Origin: CAYGAW01 sp964492135
GTDB taxonomy: Bacteria > Chloroflexota > Anaerolineae > UBA7937 > B3-Chlor
Direction: 5' to 3'
DNA length: 48,527 nt
NCBI GenBank assembly: GCA_964492135.1
Contig: CAZBJW010000008.1
Span: 1-48,527, forward strand
How positions within the stretch are numbered: position 1 is the stretch's first letter; each line of letters starts with the position of its first letter. Below are positions 8,440 to 16,507 of the stretch, in pieces. Both the position numbers and the translations under genes were made by a program. The notes below the pieces were generated by a model. That model ran no database searches and was not told the DNA's origin. It was given only the letters and a program-made list of their open reading frames with translations.

Positions 8440-8647
8440 GTCCGGCTGGTCTCGCAGGCCGGCGTATCGGCTGGTTTGTGCGGCCACGCACCATGCCCGA
8501 CTGGACGGGGCTGCGCCCTGTTTGTTGCTGCCTGCCTATTCCGTGGAGCGAGGCCGTGGGGCACTGTACGGCCGCGCGCAGTGGCAAAGGGTTGCGTTCA
8601 GTGCGCCACCAGCGCGAGGAACCCGTTGCGGCGTTCAGAAATAGCCA

Positions 8648-8669
8648 GAGGCGGGCGTTGGCCCGCCTC
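8648..8669 (-). terminator. Hairpin ending the amino-acid transporter operon
   Basis: Nine-base perfect arms GAGGCGGGC (8648-8656) and GCCCGCCTC (8661-8669) around a four-base loop, 26 bases beyond the ATPase stop. On the minus strand it is followed by TGGCTATTTCT, a weak T-tract. It probably terminates the aap-type operon. Confidence 0.65.
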
Positions 8670-8695
8670 CTGAGCGCACAGGGGTATCACTCCTC

Positions 8696-9463
8696 TTACT
8701 GATGTAGTATCTGGGACAGGAAGAGCTTCGTCCGCTCCTCTTTGGCTTCACTGAAGAACTTGTGGGGCCGGTTTTCCTCGACGATGTTCCCGTCGTCGAA
8801 GAAGATGATGCGATCGGAGACCTCCCGGGCAAATCCCATCTCGTGGGTGACGACGATCATGGTCATGCCACCCTTGGCCAGTTCGATCATCACGTCGAGG
8901 ACCTCTTTGATCATCTCTGGGTCCAGCGCCGAGGTTGGCTCATCGAAGAACATGATCTTTGGCTGCATGGCCAGCGCGCGGGCGATGGCTACCCGCTGCT
9001 GCTGGCCGCCGGACAGCTGTCCTGGATACTTGTCGGCCTGCTCCGGGATACCCACTCGTTTCAGGAGCTGCCGGGCGACCTCTTCAGCCTTGTCCTTCGG
9101 CCACCGGCGCACGTATAGGGGCGCCAGGGTGATATTCTGAAGAGCAGTCAGATGAGGGAACAGGTTGAAGTGCTGAAAGACCATTCCGATCTCTTGCCGA
9201 ATGGCATGGACGTTGCGAATGTCATGGGTCAGCTCAATGCCGTCCACGAAGATGTCGCCCTGCTGATGCTCCTCCAGGCGGTTGATGGTGCGGATGAGGG
9301 TCGACTTGCCCGAACCGGACGGCCCGCAGATCACCACCACCTCACCTCGCTTGACGGTGAGGTTCACGCCTCGGAGCACGTGAAAATCACCGAACCATTT
9401 GTGTACGTCTCGGCAGACGATCATCTCACTTGCGTCTGATGCCCCGTGCCCTTGCTCTTCCAC
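8696..9463 (-). CDS. aapP: Polar amino-acid ABC transporter ATPase
   Basis: Cytoplasmic ATPase that powers uptake by the two permeases encoded upstream. All ABC motifs are present: Walker A GPSGSGKS (47-54), Q-loop near VFQHFN, signature LSGGQQQ (150-156), Walker B IMFFDEPTSALD (170-181) and the switch His in VTHE (H207). The sequence is of the GlnQ/HisP/AapP class (HFNLFPHLTALQN is typical). The start is GTG at 9463 behind TTGGAGGCGAGAGA. It is the last gene of the four-gene operon, 24 bases after the second permease, and a hairpin at 8648-8669 follows. The transported amino acid is not decided by the sequence. Confidence 0.93.
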   Translation of the reverse strand: MEEQGHGASDASEMIVCRDVHKWFGDFHVLRGVNLTVKRGEVVVICGPSGSGKSTLIRTINRLEEHQQGDIFVDGIELTHDIRNVHAIRQEIGMVFQHFNLFPHLTALQNITLAPLYVRRWPKDKAEEVARQLLKRVGIPEQADKYPGQLSGGQQQRVAIARALAMQPKIMFFDEPTSALDPEMIKEVLDVMIELAKGGMTMIVVTHEMGFAREVSDRIIFFDDGNIVEENRPHKFFSEAKEERTKLFLSQILHQ

Positions 9464-9487
9464 TCTCTCGCCTCCAACAGTCGGATG

Positions 9488-10546
9488 TTACCGTTCTCCT
9501 ACGCCCAGCTGTTTCTCGAGCCGACGGCTGGCATACGACATCGCGGAGCAGGTAATGAAGAAAACGACGCCAACAACGGCATACACTTCCTTTTGCGTGC
9601 CGATCCACAGCTGCTGCCCGGTGACCGCCTTTGCTATGCCGAGGATTTCCAGCAACCCCATGATTACGACCAACGTCGTGTCCTTGTACAAGCTAATGAA
9701 CTGGCCAACGATGGCCGGGATCATGGCCCGCAGGGCCTGTGGCAGGATGATCAAAACCATCACCAGCGGCTCATTCAGCCCCACCGCCCTGCCCGCCTCG
9801 TACTGCCCCTTGGGGATAGCCTGCAGCCCGCCCCGGACATTCTCAGCGACGTAAGCTGCGCTGAAGAGAGTCATCCCGATCATGGCCCTGAGGACATTGT
9901 CCAGCCTTATCGAGGGGGGCAGGAAGAGAGGGATCATCAACAGGGCCATAAAGAGCACGCTGATCAAGGGCACCCCACGGATCACCTCGATGTATACAGT
10001 GCTGAAAGCTTTGATCACCGGCAGGCTGCTTCGCCGACCCAGGGCCAGAAGAAGGCCTATGGGGAAGGAGGCCACAATGCCCACAATGCCCAGCGCTAGG
10101 GTGAGCATCAGACCACTCCAGATGGCGAGAGGCACCCGCGGAATGGGGGTGTTCTCACCGAAACCTGCCAGCAGCGCCACTGTCAACAAGAAGACCACAA
10201 TCCAACTGATCGACACCGCGCGTCTGGGTCTGGCGCTGGCGCATCGCCAGATGGCGGCAGTGACGGCGGCCATGATGGTCGCCAGGCCCACAGCGGCCCA
10301 GACGCGCCACATCTGGGAGGATGGGTACCTCCCGACCATGAAAACTTTGATATTGCTCGTCACCACTCCCCATCGGGCGCTGTTCACGGCCCAGTTGGCG
10401 ACCGCGTAGAGCACTGTGGAGACGAACGCCACCGAGAATATGGTCAGCAGGCCATCATACCAGGTGTTGAACAAGTTCTTCTTCACCCAACCCAAGGCAC
10501 CGACTTCGGTGCGGGGTGGCGCGACAACCTTCGCGGCAGTCGTCAT
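9488..10546 (-). CDS. aapM: Polar amino-acid ABC transporter permease (AapM-like)
   Basis: Inner-membrane subunit of 352 aa. Hydrophobic helices are spread over residues about 30-330. The C-terminal half is the His/Glu/Gln/Arg permease domain with the EAA-type coupling region (YVAENVRGGLQAIPKGQYEAGRAVGL, near 236-262), where the ATPase docks. The extended N-terminal part before the core domain is what distinguishes AapM/BztC-type long permeases from short HisM types. The start ATG at 10546 lies one base after the stop of the AapQ-like gene, so the two are translationally coupled, as expected for a heterodimeric channel. Confidence 0.9.
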   Translation of the reverse strand: MTTAAKVVAPPRTEVGALGWVKKNLFNTWYDGLLTIFSVAFVSTVLYAVANWAVNSARWGVVTSNIKVFMVGRYPSSQMWRVWAAVGLATIMAAVTAAIWRCASARPRRAVSISWIVVFLLTVALLAGFGENTPIPRVPLAIWSGLMLTLALGIVGIVASFPIGLLLALGRRSSLPVIKAFSTVYIEVIRGVPLISVLFMALLMIPLFLPPSIRLDNVLRAMIGMTLFSAAYVAENVRGGLQAIPKGQYEAGRAVGLNEPLVMVLIILPQALRAMIPAIVGQFISLYKDTTLVVIMGLLEILGIAKAVTGQQLWIGTQKEVYAVVGVVFFITCSAMSYASRRLEKQLGVGER

Positions 10547-10547
10547 C

Positions 10548-11714
10548 TCACCTCTCCACTATGGCGAGTTTGCGGTTGAGATAATTCATTATCATCGAGA
10601 TGGTCAGACTCATTGATAGATATACGGCCATGATCATGAGGAAGACTTCCACCACCCGACCCGACTGGTTCAACATCGTACTGGCGACCGCATAAAGGTC
10701 CAGGAACGCGATGGCGATGGCCAGGCTGGAGTTCTTAGTGAGATTCAGATACTGACTGATGAGCGGCGGGATGATGATGCGCAAGGCCTGTGGCAGGATG
10801 ACTAGCTGGAGGATCTGCATCTCTGTGAACCCCTGAGCACGGGCTGCTTCAGTTTGCCCCTTGGGCACAGCCATGATTCCAGCTCTGACGACCTCGGCTA
10901 TGAAAGCGGCCGTGTATATGACCAGACCTAAGAGGATGGCGGCGAACTCCAGTGAAAGGGTTGTTCCTCCCACCACCCTCAGGCCCTCCACAGTCGGGTG
11001 GTCAGCGTAGAGAGGATTGCCCGGCACCAAGAGCCAGCCGATCAAGGGCACTGCCGAGGCCACGAACGTCCACGGCAGACGAGAAGTGGGCCGCCGTGAT
11101 CGCCGTTCCAGTAGCACACGCCAAGCATAAATGGCCACTCCTACCACGATCATCCCCACCAGAAACGGCACCCAGTTTCCAAACGAGTCCGTAGGCCGGG
11201 GCCACGCGAGATTGATACCACGGACGCTCACGAAAATGGGACCGGGCAAGACGATGCGGTCCTTGAGGTCCGGGAATTTCAGCATCACCGCGAAATAGAG
11301 GAAAAAGAGCTGTACCAGCAAGGGAGTATTGCGAATGATCTCGATGTACACGCCAGCGATAGTGCTGATGAGCCAGTTGGTGGACAGTCGGGCCACACCG
11401 GTCACCGTCCCCAGGATGGTGGCCAAGATGATGCCCATCATTGCCACCTTGAGAGTATTCAGGACTCCGACTATGAACGCCTTCCAGTAGGGATCCACGG
11501 GGCTGAAGGCCATCCCTTCAGCCAGGTCGAAACTCGCCTCGTCACGAAGGAAGGTGAAGGTAAAAGTCATCCCCCGCGCTCTGTAATTCCCCAGACACCA
11601 GAGGGCGACCAGCACCAAAGCGATGGCGAACGCTGCCTGGCCCAGCGCTCTGAGGAAGCGTTCGTCACTCAGAATACGCATGGTACGTTGGCGAGTGACT
11701 GTAAGTTGAGCCAT
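10548..11714 (-). CDS. aapQ: Polar amino-acid ABC transporter permease (AapQ-like)
   Basis: Partner permease of 388 aa, again a long form of the His/Glu/Gln/Arg family. The first helix is near residues 28-45 (AFAIALVLVALWCLGNY). A core helix followed by VYIEIIRNTPLLVQLFFLYFA (about 144-164) is the conserved family stretch. The coupling loop is VVRAGIMAVPKGQTEAARAQGF. A spacer with two more hydrophobic segments sits between the two conserved parts, as in AapQ/BztB. It lies 72 bases after the binding-protein gene and abuts the AapM-like gene. Confidence 0.9.
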   Translation of the reverse strand: MAQLTVTRQRTMRILSDERFLRALGQAAFAIALVLVALWCLGNYRARGMTFTFTFLRDEASFDLAEGMAFSPVDPYWKAFIVGVLNTLKVAMMGIILATILGTVTGVARLSTNWLISTIAGVYIEIIRNTPLLVQLFFLYFAVMLKFPDLKDRIVLPGPIFVSVRGINLAWPRPTDSFGNWVPFLVGMIVVGVAIYAWRVLLERRSRRPTSRLPWTFVASAVPLIGWLLVPGNPLYADHPTVEGLRVVGGTTLSLEFAAILLGLVIYTAAFIAEVVRAGIMAVPKGQTEAARAQGFTEMQILQLVILPQALRIIIPPLISQYLNLTKNSSLAIAIAFLDLYAVASTMLNQSGRVVEVFLMIMAVYLSMSLTISMIMNYLNRKLAIVER

Positions 11715-11786
11715 TGCCGCCTACCTTGGAGAGGAGTGCAGCCCGACGGGACGCCGGGCTGCACTTGCTGACATAGTCGCCAAGTC

Positions 11787-12842
11787 CTAGCGGAACGCCA
11801 TGGCGTACAGGAGGCCGCCGTTGGTCCACAGCTCGTTCGGGCCCCTGGGGATGTTGAGGCCAGCGGGTCCCAGCCAGCGGTTGTAGACCTCCTCGTAGTT
11901 GCCCACCTGCTTCAGGATCTGGACCATGAAGTCGTTGGGGATACCCAGCGAGCTGCCCATCTCTCCCTCGACGCCCAGTAGCCGCCTGACGGTCGGATCG
12001 TCGCTGTCCAGCGCCTGGTCAACGTTCGAAGAGCCAACTCCGGACTCTTCGGCCTGGATCATCCCCCACACGACCCACCTCACGACGTCGTTCCACTTGT
12101 TGTCGCCGTGGGCGGTCAACGGTCCCAGAGGCTCCTTCGACATCGTCACGTCGAGGATAACGTGATCCTCGGGGTGCTCCATCGCTGAACGCAGGGCCGC
12201 CAGCTGTGACTTGTCGGAGGTCTGGCCGTCACAACGTCCCTCCTCGTAGGCTGTCGCCGTATCCTGGGTCTTTTCAAACAGAAGCGGCGTGTAGTCCAGG
12301 TTGCGGGAGCGGAAGGCGTCGGCCAGGTTCATCTCCGTGGTCGTGCCCGTGGTGGAGCACACGGTGGCTCCGTCCATGTCCTCGAGACCGGTCCACCCTG
12401 TGGCGACGGGCACCATCATGCCCTGACCATCGTAGAACGTTACCGCAGCCCAATCCAGCTCGTTGGCAGTATCGCGGGTGAGCGTCCATGTGGTGTTGCG
12501 GATGAGGACGTCAATCTCGCCCGTCTGCAGGGCGGGGAGACGCTCAGCGGCGGTCAACGGTCGGAACTCCACTGCAGTGGCGTCGCCGAAGACGGCTGCG
12601 GCGATGGCCTTGCAGAAGTCCACATCGAAGCCCTCGAACTCGCCCGCTGGGTTCAGGTACCCGAACCCGGGAAGTTCGGCGTTGCAACCGCAGATGACCT
12701 TGCCGCGTTCCAGAATCGTGTCGAAGCGCGCTCCCGTGGGTGCGGGAGGGGCTTCCTCCTCAGGCGGCGCGGCAGGCGCGCACGCGGCTAGCAGGGTCCC
12801 TAGGACTAGAAGACTGACAACTACCCAAGTTATCGCTCTCAC
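11787..12842 (-). CDS. aapJ: Amino-acid ABC transporter substrate-binding lipoprotein (AapJ-like)
   Basis: Extracytoplasmic binding protein of 351 aa. It begins with GTG at 12842 after GGAGGGAGG. The signal sequence ends in the lipobox LLAAC (C21 lipidated), followed by a flexible Ala/Pro/Glu linker (APAAPPEEEAPPAP). The mature domain has the family-3 solute-binding pattern: ERGKVICGCN, then GFDVDFCKAIAAAVFGD, FRPLTAAERLPALQTGEIDVLIRNTTWT. A LNWTWR-like arginine/asparagine-rich pocket is consistent with AapJ/BztA general L-amino-acid binding. It heads the operon, as is usual for the most abundant component. A promoter lies at 13003-13031. Confidence 0.92.
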   Translation of the reverse strand: MRAITWVVVSLLVLGTLLAACAPAAPPEEEAPPAPTGARFDTILERGKVICGCNAELPGFGYLNPAGEFEGFDVDFCKAIAAAVFGDATAVEFRPLTAAERLPALQTGEIDVLIRNTTWTLTRDTANELDWAAVTFYDGQGMMVPVATGWTGLEDMDGATVCSTTGTTTEMNLADAFRSRNLDYTPLLFEKTQDTATAYEEGRCDGQTSDKSQLAALRSAMEHPEDHVILDVTMSKEPLGPLTAHGDNKWNDVVRWVVWGMIQAEESGVGSSNVDQALDSDDPTVRRLLGVEGEMGSSLGIPNDFMVQILKQVGNYEEVYNRWLGPAGLNIPRGPNELWTNGGLLYAMAFR

Positions 12843-13002
12843 AGTTTTCCTCCCTCCTCAACTAATGCATCGACTCCTTCACTGGTGGTAGATGGCCTGT
12901 TTCTCCGTCTTGGGGGCTCACCTCCTTTCCGACAACTCCACAGAGAACCGTGCCGCTGATGATTTGCCGCATCGCGATCGTCCTAGGGTACTACCCGTCA
13001 GC

Positions 13003-13031
13003 ATTATACCACCATCCCACGGCGCTCGCAA
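13003..13031 (-). promoter_or_regulatory. Promoter of the amino-acid transporter operon
   Basis: Minus strand: TTGCGA (complement of 13026-13031), 17-base spacer, TATAAT (complement of 13003-13008), a perfect -10. It leaves a leader of about 155 bases before the GTG of the binding protein. The leader contains an AAAGGAGGTGAG stretch that is not followed at normal distance by an ATG. Confidence 0.75.
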
Positions 13032-13122
13032 GCGCTGCCAGGAAGGCTTCTGTCACTGCTACAATTTCGCAGTTGAGTTGCGTCCGCCCTCCATGATCCT
13101 GGGTTCTGCGTCCGGAATTGTG

Positions 13123-13608
13123 CTAACCGTCCTGATCGAGGATTTTGAGCTTCCGCCTGCGCACCGACACCTTGAGGCCCATGGAATTCAACTGCCTTCG
13201 AAACGCCTCGAGAGAGGGCAGAGCTTGAAATAGGCAAAGGTGGGCAGGACATCCACAGTCAGAAGAGCCGAATCTGGCAACTGGCACTGCTGCAGCCGGC
13301 AGGTCTTGCAGGACCTCAGCCCACTTGCACTCGAGTCTCTCGGTGGAGGATGCCTGCCAGATCTCTACCACGGTCGCCACCTGGAGCAGATGGTCAATAT
13401 GCCAGCGGGCTCGCTTTGCTGCTCGCAGATGGCGGGCCAAGCGAGCCTTCAAGCCTCCTGGGCCCCTGGCGCTGCCAACATAGGAATAGTAGCCCACCGG
13501 GAACGTGAAGTGGCCCAACCGACCGATACTCAGTGTAGCTTCGTGGTCAAGGTAAGCGAATATGATGTAGGTCCCACTTGGCGTCGTGTTTGTGCCGGGT
13601 TTGACCAT
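13123..13608 (-). CDS. GIY-YIG-like nuclease family protein (DUF123/Uri type)
   Basis: A 161-aa protein. The start at ATG 13608 (MVKPGTN) is chosen over the longer frame because the added N-terminus (MDLSTCSCVIMCC...) is uncharacteristic and lies in the promoter region. The conserved beginning SGTYIIFAYL, then GYYSYVGSARGPGGLKARLARHLR (about 41-64) is the GIY-YIG-derived core of COG1833, followed by RWHIDHLL and a Cys-rich SSDCGCPAHLCLF near the C-terminus, typical of this family. In GIY-YIG enzymes the first tyrosines and the Arg bind and cut DNA; for this branch the activity is little known. It is divergent from the EF-G-like gene. Confidence 0.8.
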   Translation of the reverse strand: MVKPGTNTTPSGTYIIFAYLDHEATLSIGRLGHFTFPVGYYSYVGSARGPGGLKARLARHLRAAKRARWHIDHLLQVATVVEIWQASSTERLECKWAEVLQDLPAAAVPVARFGSSDCGCPAHLCLFQALPSLEAFRRQLNSMGLKVSVRRRKLKILDQDG

Positions 13609-13658
13609 GATGGATACCACCTGTGCCAAGGAACAACACATTATAACACAAGAACACG

Positions 13659-13687
13659 TTGACAAGTCCACCGAAGTACTTTAGAAT
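13659..13687 (+). promoter_or_regulatory. Promoter of the EF-G-like gene
   Basis: TTGACA at 13659-13664, 17-base spacer, TAGAAT at 13682-13687, about 43 bases before the chosen start. A minus-strand TATAAT (complement of 13640-13645) for the nuclease gene lies immediately beside it, so this is a compact divergent promoter region. Confidence 0.78.
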
Positions 13688-13729
13688 TGACGCAAATGGG
13701 TCCCTGTACGGACATGGAGGATTGTGCGG

Positions 13730-15802
13730 GTGAAGAACTACAAGGCGGAGCAGCTGAGAAACCTTGTTCTCTTGTCTCACGGCGGTGCGGGCAAGACCTC
13801 ATTGACTGAGGCAATGCTCTACGACAGCGGTGGTGTGAGCCGCCTCGGCAAGGTAGAGGATGGCAGCACAGCTGCCGACTATGACCCCGAGGAGATACGA
13901 CGCAAGATATCGGTCAACACCTCGATCATCCCATGCGAGTGGCGGGGGCACAAGATCAACGTGCTCGATACTCCTGGGTACGCCGACTTCGTGGGGGAGG
14001 TCAAAGGGGCCCTGAGGGCGGCCGACGGAGCGATGATCCTACTTGATGCGGTGTCCGGCGTGGAGGTAGGCACGGAGCTGGTGTGGGAGTACGCCGATGA
14101 GGTAGGTCTGCCCCGCATGTTGTTCATCAACAAGATGGACAGGGAGAACGCGGATTTCCGCCGGGCTGTGAATCAAGCCAAAGAGACCTTGGAGCGAAGC
14201 ATCATCCCCTTCCAGCTGCCCATTGGTGCTCAGGAGGCCTTCGAAGGCGTGGTTGACCTGGTGAGCATGAAGGCCTACCGTGGCCAGAAAGCCGAGGAGG
14301 GAGATATTCCCGATGATCTGCGTCCCGAGGCGGAGTCGTATCATCTACAGTTGATCGAGGCCGCAGCGGAAACGGACGACGCGTTGCTGGAGAAGTACTT
14401 CGAAGAAGAAACGCTGACGGATGAGGAAATTCGACAAGGTCTGGCTGCGGGTGTCAGGAATCGAGGCATTGTGCCTGTCTTCTGCGGTGCAGCCTTGGAG
14501 AACATCGGAGCGCAGCCGCTGTTGGATGGTGTCGTCGAATACTTGCCGTCGCCTGTGGAGGTGGGGGGAATTCGAGCGACCAAGGTGGCTACCGATGAAG
14601 AGGAGGTGCTCGAGCCTGTTCCGCAAGCGGCTTTGGCTGCTCTGGTGTTCAAGACTCTGGCCGATCCCTATGTGGGAAAGCTAACCTATTTCCGCGTCTT
14701 CTCCGGAAGCATGGAGTCTGATTCGCGGGTCCTCAACCCCAACAAGGGAGAAGAAGAACGAGTGGGGCAGTTGTTTTTCCTGAAGAGCAAGGAGCAGGAG
14801 CCAGTAGATAGGATACCTGCCGGAGACATCGGCGCAGTCGCCAAGCTTCAGCAGACGACGACGGGAGACACACTATGCGACAAGGACCATCCCCTCACCT
14901 TGGCGCCCATCAGTTTTCCTCATCCCATTTTCTCCGCAGCTATCAGACCCAAGACCAAGGCCGACATGGACAAACTGGGCAGTGCTCTGTCTCGCCTGAC
15001 TGAGGAGGACCCCACTCTGGGCGTGGAGCGCGAGGCCAGCACCAAGGAGACAGTACTCTCCGGAATGGGAGAATCACACATAGACATCGCTGCCCGCCGA
15101 TTGAACTCCAAGTTCGGCGTGGAAATAGTCACTTCAGTGCCGAAGGTGCCCTACAGGGAGACTATTACCAAGGTTGCCACGTCTCAGTATAGACACAAGA
15201 AGCAGACGGGCGGAGCTGGCCAGTTCGCTGAGGTCTGGCTGCGGGTCGAACCCCTGCCGCGAGGCAGTGGTTTTGAGTACGATAGCGAGGTGCGAGAAGG
15301 CCACATCTCAAAGAGCTTCATACCCTCTATCGAGAAGGGGGTTAAGCAGGTGTTGGAGCAGGGGGTGATAGCGGGTTATCCGGTGGTGGACGTGAAGGGC
15401 ATTGTCTACGATGGGAAAGAGCATCCCGTTGATTCGAAGGACATCGCCTTCCAGATAGCCGGCCGAGAGGCTTTCAAGGAGGCGGTACGGGATGCAGGGC
15501 CGGTGATGCTAGAGCCGATAATGCTCTTCAGGATTACCGTTCCTGAGACAAACATGGGTGACGTGCTTGGCGACCTCAACACCAAGCGAGGTCGAGTACT
15601 AGCTACAGAACAGAAAGGCGACAAGAGCATCATCACTGCCGAGGCGCCCCTGGCAGAGATGCAAGGATACGCCACGGATCTGCGATCCATGACTCAGGGA
15701 CGAGGGGTCTTCAGCATGGAATTCTTGCGCTACGAGGAAGTCCCCAAACACCTGACCGACGAGATTATCGCCCGAGGTCAGGTCGAAGACAGGAAAGAAT
15801 AG
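13730..15802 (+). CDS. Elongation factor G-like GTPase (EF-G paralogue)
   Basis: Translational GTPase of about 690 aa with the full five-domain EF-G layout. The G1 loop is SHGGAGKTSLTE rather than the AHIDAGKTT of canonical EF-G, a mark of the EF-G-like/FusA2 branch. G3 is LDTPGYADF, G4 is INKMD, and the C-terminal domains contain QTGGAGQFAEVWLRVEP and DVLGDLNTKRGRV. The genuine EF-G should be elsewhere, with rpsL/rpsG. The role of this branch is not settled; auxiliary translocation or ribosome recycling is possible. The start at GTG 13730 is preferred to GTG 13724 because GGAGG at 13716-13720 is then nine bases away instead of three. It is transcribed alone. Confidence 0.88.
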   Translation: MKNYKAEQLRNLVLLSHGGAGKTSLTEAMLYDSGGVSRLGKVEDGSTAADYDPEEIRRKISVNTSIIPCEWRGHKINVLDTPGYADFVGEVKGALRAADGAMILLDAVSGVEVGTELVWEYADEVGLPRMLFINKMDRENADFRRAVNQAKETLERSIIPFQLPIGAQEAFEGVVDLVSMKAYRGQKAEEGDIPDDLRPEAESYHLQLIEAAAETDDALLEKYFEEETLTDEEIRQGLAAGVRNRGIVPVFCGAALENIGAQPLLDGVVEYLPSPVEVGGIRATKVATDEEEVLEPVPQAALAALVFKTLADPYVGKLTYFRVFSGSMESDSRVLNPNKGEEERVGQLFFLKSKEQEPVDRIPAGDIGAVAKLQQTTTGDTLCDKDHPLTLAPISFPHPIFSAAIRPKTKADMDKLGSALSRLTEEDPTLGVEREASTKETVLSGMGESHIDIAARRLNSKFGVEIVTSVPKVPYRETITKVATSQYRHKKQTGGAGQFAEVWLRVEPLPRGSGFEYDSEVREGHISKSFIPSIEKGVKQVLEQGVIAGYPVVDVKGIVYDGKEHPVDSKDIAFQIAGREAFKEAVRDAGPVMLEPIMLFRITVPETNMGDVLGDLNTKRGRVLATEQKGDKSIITAEAPLAEMQGYATDLRSMTQGRGVFSMEFLRYEEVPKHLTDEIIARGQVEDRKE

Positions 15803-15863
15803 TCTCGTGCAGCATCGCTCTCGAGCATTGCAGTGGGTACCACTCAGGAGCGGTTACGGTAAC

Positions 15864-16421
15864 TCATTGCGGGCGTGTGAGCATATTCAGGGGTATCTGT
15901 ACCAGGCGACGCAGCGTTCTCTCCTTGACTCCAGGCCGTTCGACGGCGGCCAGGCTCAGATCATAGAAATGTAAGGCTTCGAACCACCGTGCTTGGCCCA
16001 AGCGGACACGGCTGATGACTCGAAGTGTGGCGGCTTCCATTTCCTGTTCTCCCGCCTCGTGAAACAGGTCAGCTGCCGCCTTGAGGTCTTCGACAGCTTT
16101 CTCCTTGTTGCCCTGGTGCCGATACATGGTGCCGAGATTTCCCACCGTCTGGGCCTCGCCCTTCTTGTCCTCCAGCGACTCGAATATCGACCTGGCTTTT
16201 GCGAAGGCCTCAGATGCCTCATCCCAGCGCCCCTCTTGGGTGTGGATGGCTCCCAGGTTGTTCAGCATCTCGCCCTGCCCCGTCTGGTCGTCCAACTCTA
16301 CGTAGAGGACGTGAGCCTCCTCGAAGACTTCTGCGGCCTCCTCGTACTCGCCAAAACGGAACAGCTTGATGCCTTGCTCTTTCAGCGAGTCTGCCTTCTT
16401 TGACTTATCTTCCCTATTCAT
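15864..16421 (-). CDS. Tetratricopeptide-repeat protein
   Basis: A 185-aa soluble protein made almost wholly of TPR-type helical pairs. Four units are visible: GIKLFRFGEYEEAAEVFEEA, then LNNLGAIHTQEGRWDEASEAF, then VGNLGTMYRHQGNKEKAVEDL, and a weaker LRVISRVRLGQARWFEALHFYD. Such proteins are scaffolds. A good ribosome site (GGAGGAGATTCC) precedes the ATG. It follows the histidine kinase by 86 bases on the same strand and is probably the last gene of the Xre-kinase operon, so a partner in that signalling pathway is possible but not shown. Confidence 0.82.
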   Translation of the reverse strand: MNREDKSKKADSLKEQGIKLFRFGEYEEAAEVFEEAHVLYVELDDQTGQGEMLNNLGAIHTQEGRWDEASEAFAKARSIFESLEDKKGEAQTVGNLGTMYRHQGNKEKAVEDLKAAADLFHEAGEQEMEAATLRVISRVRLGQARWFEALHFYDLSLAAVERPGVKERTLRRLVQIPLNMLTRPQ

Positions 16422-16507
16422 GGAATCTCCTCCTCAAGGCATAGAGCCATGTTGATACCTACAAACAATCCAGGACGCGACTCGACACAGTAGCCGCGAC
16501 ACGGGAC

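Noticed and set aside
7680..8564. Upstream extension of the small membrane protein frame
   Set aside because: It is antisense to the HTH gene and low in protein-like features; only the last 165 codons look real.
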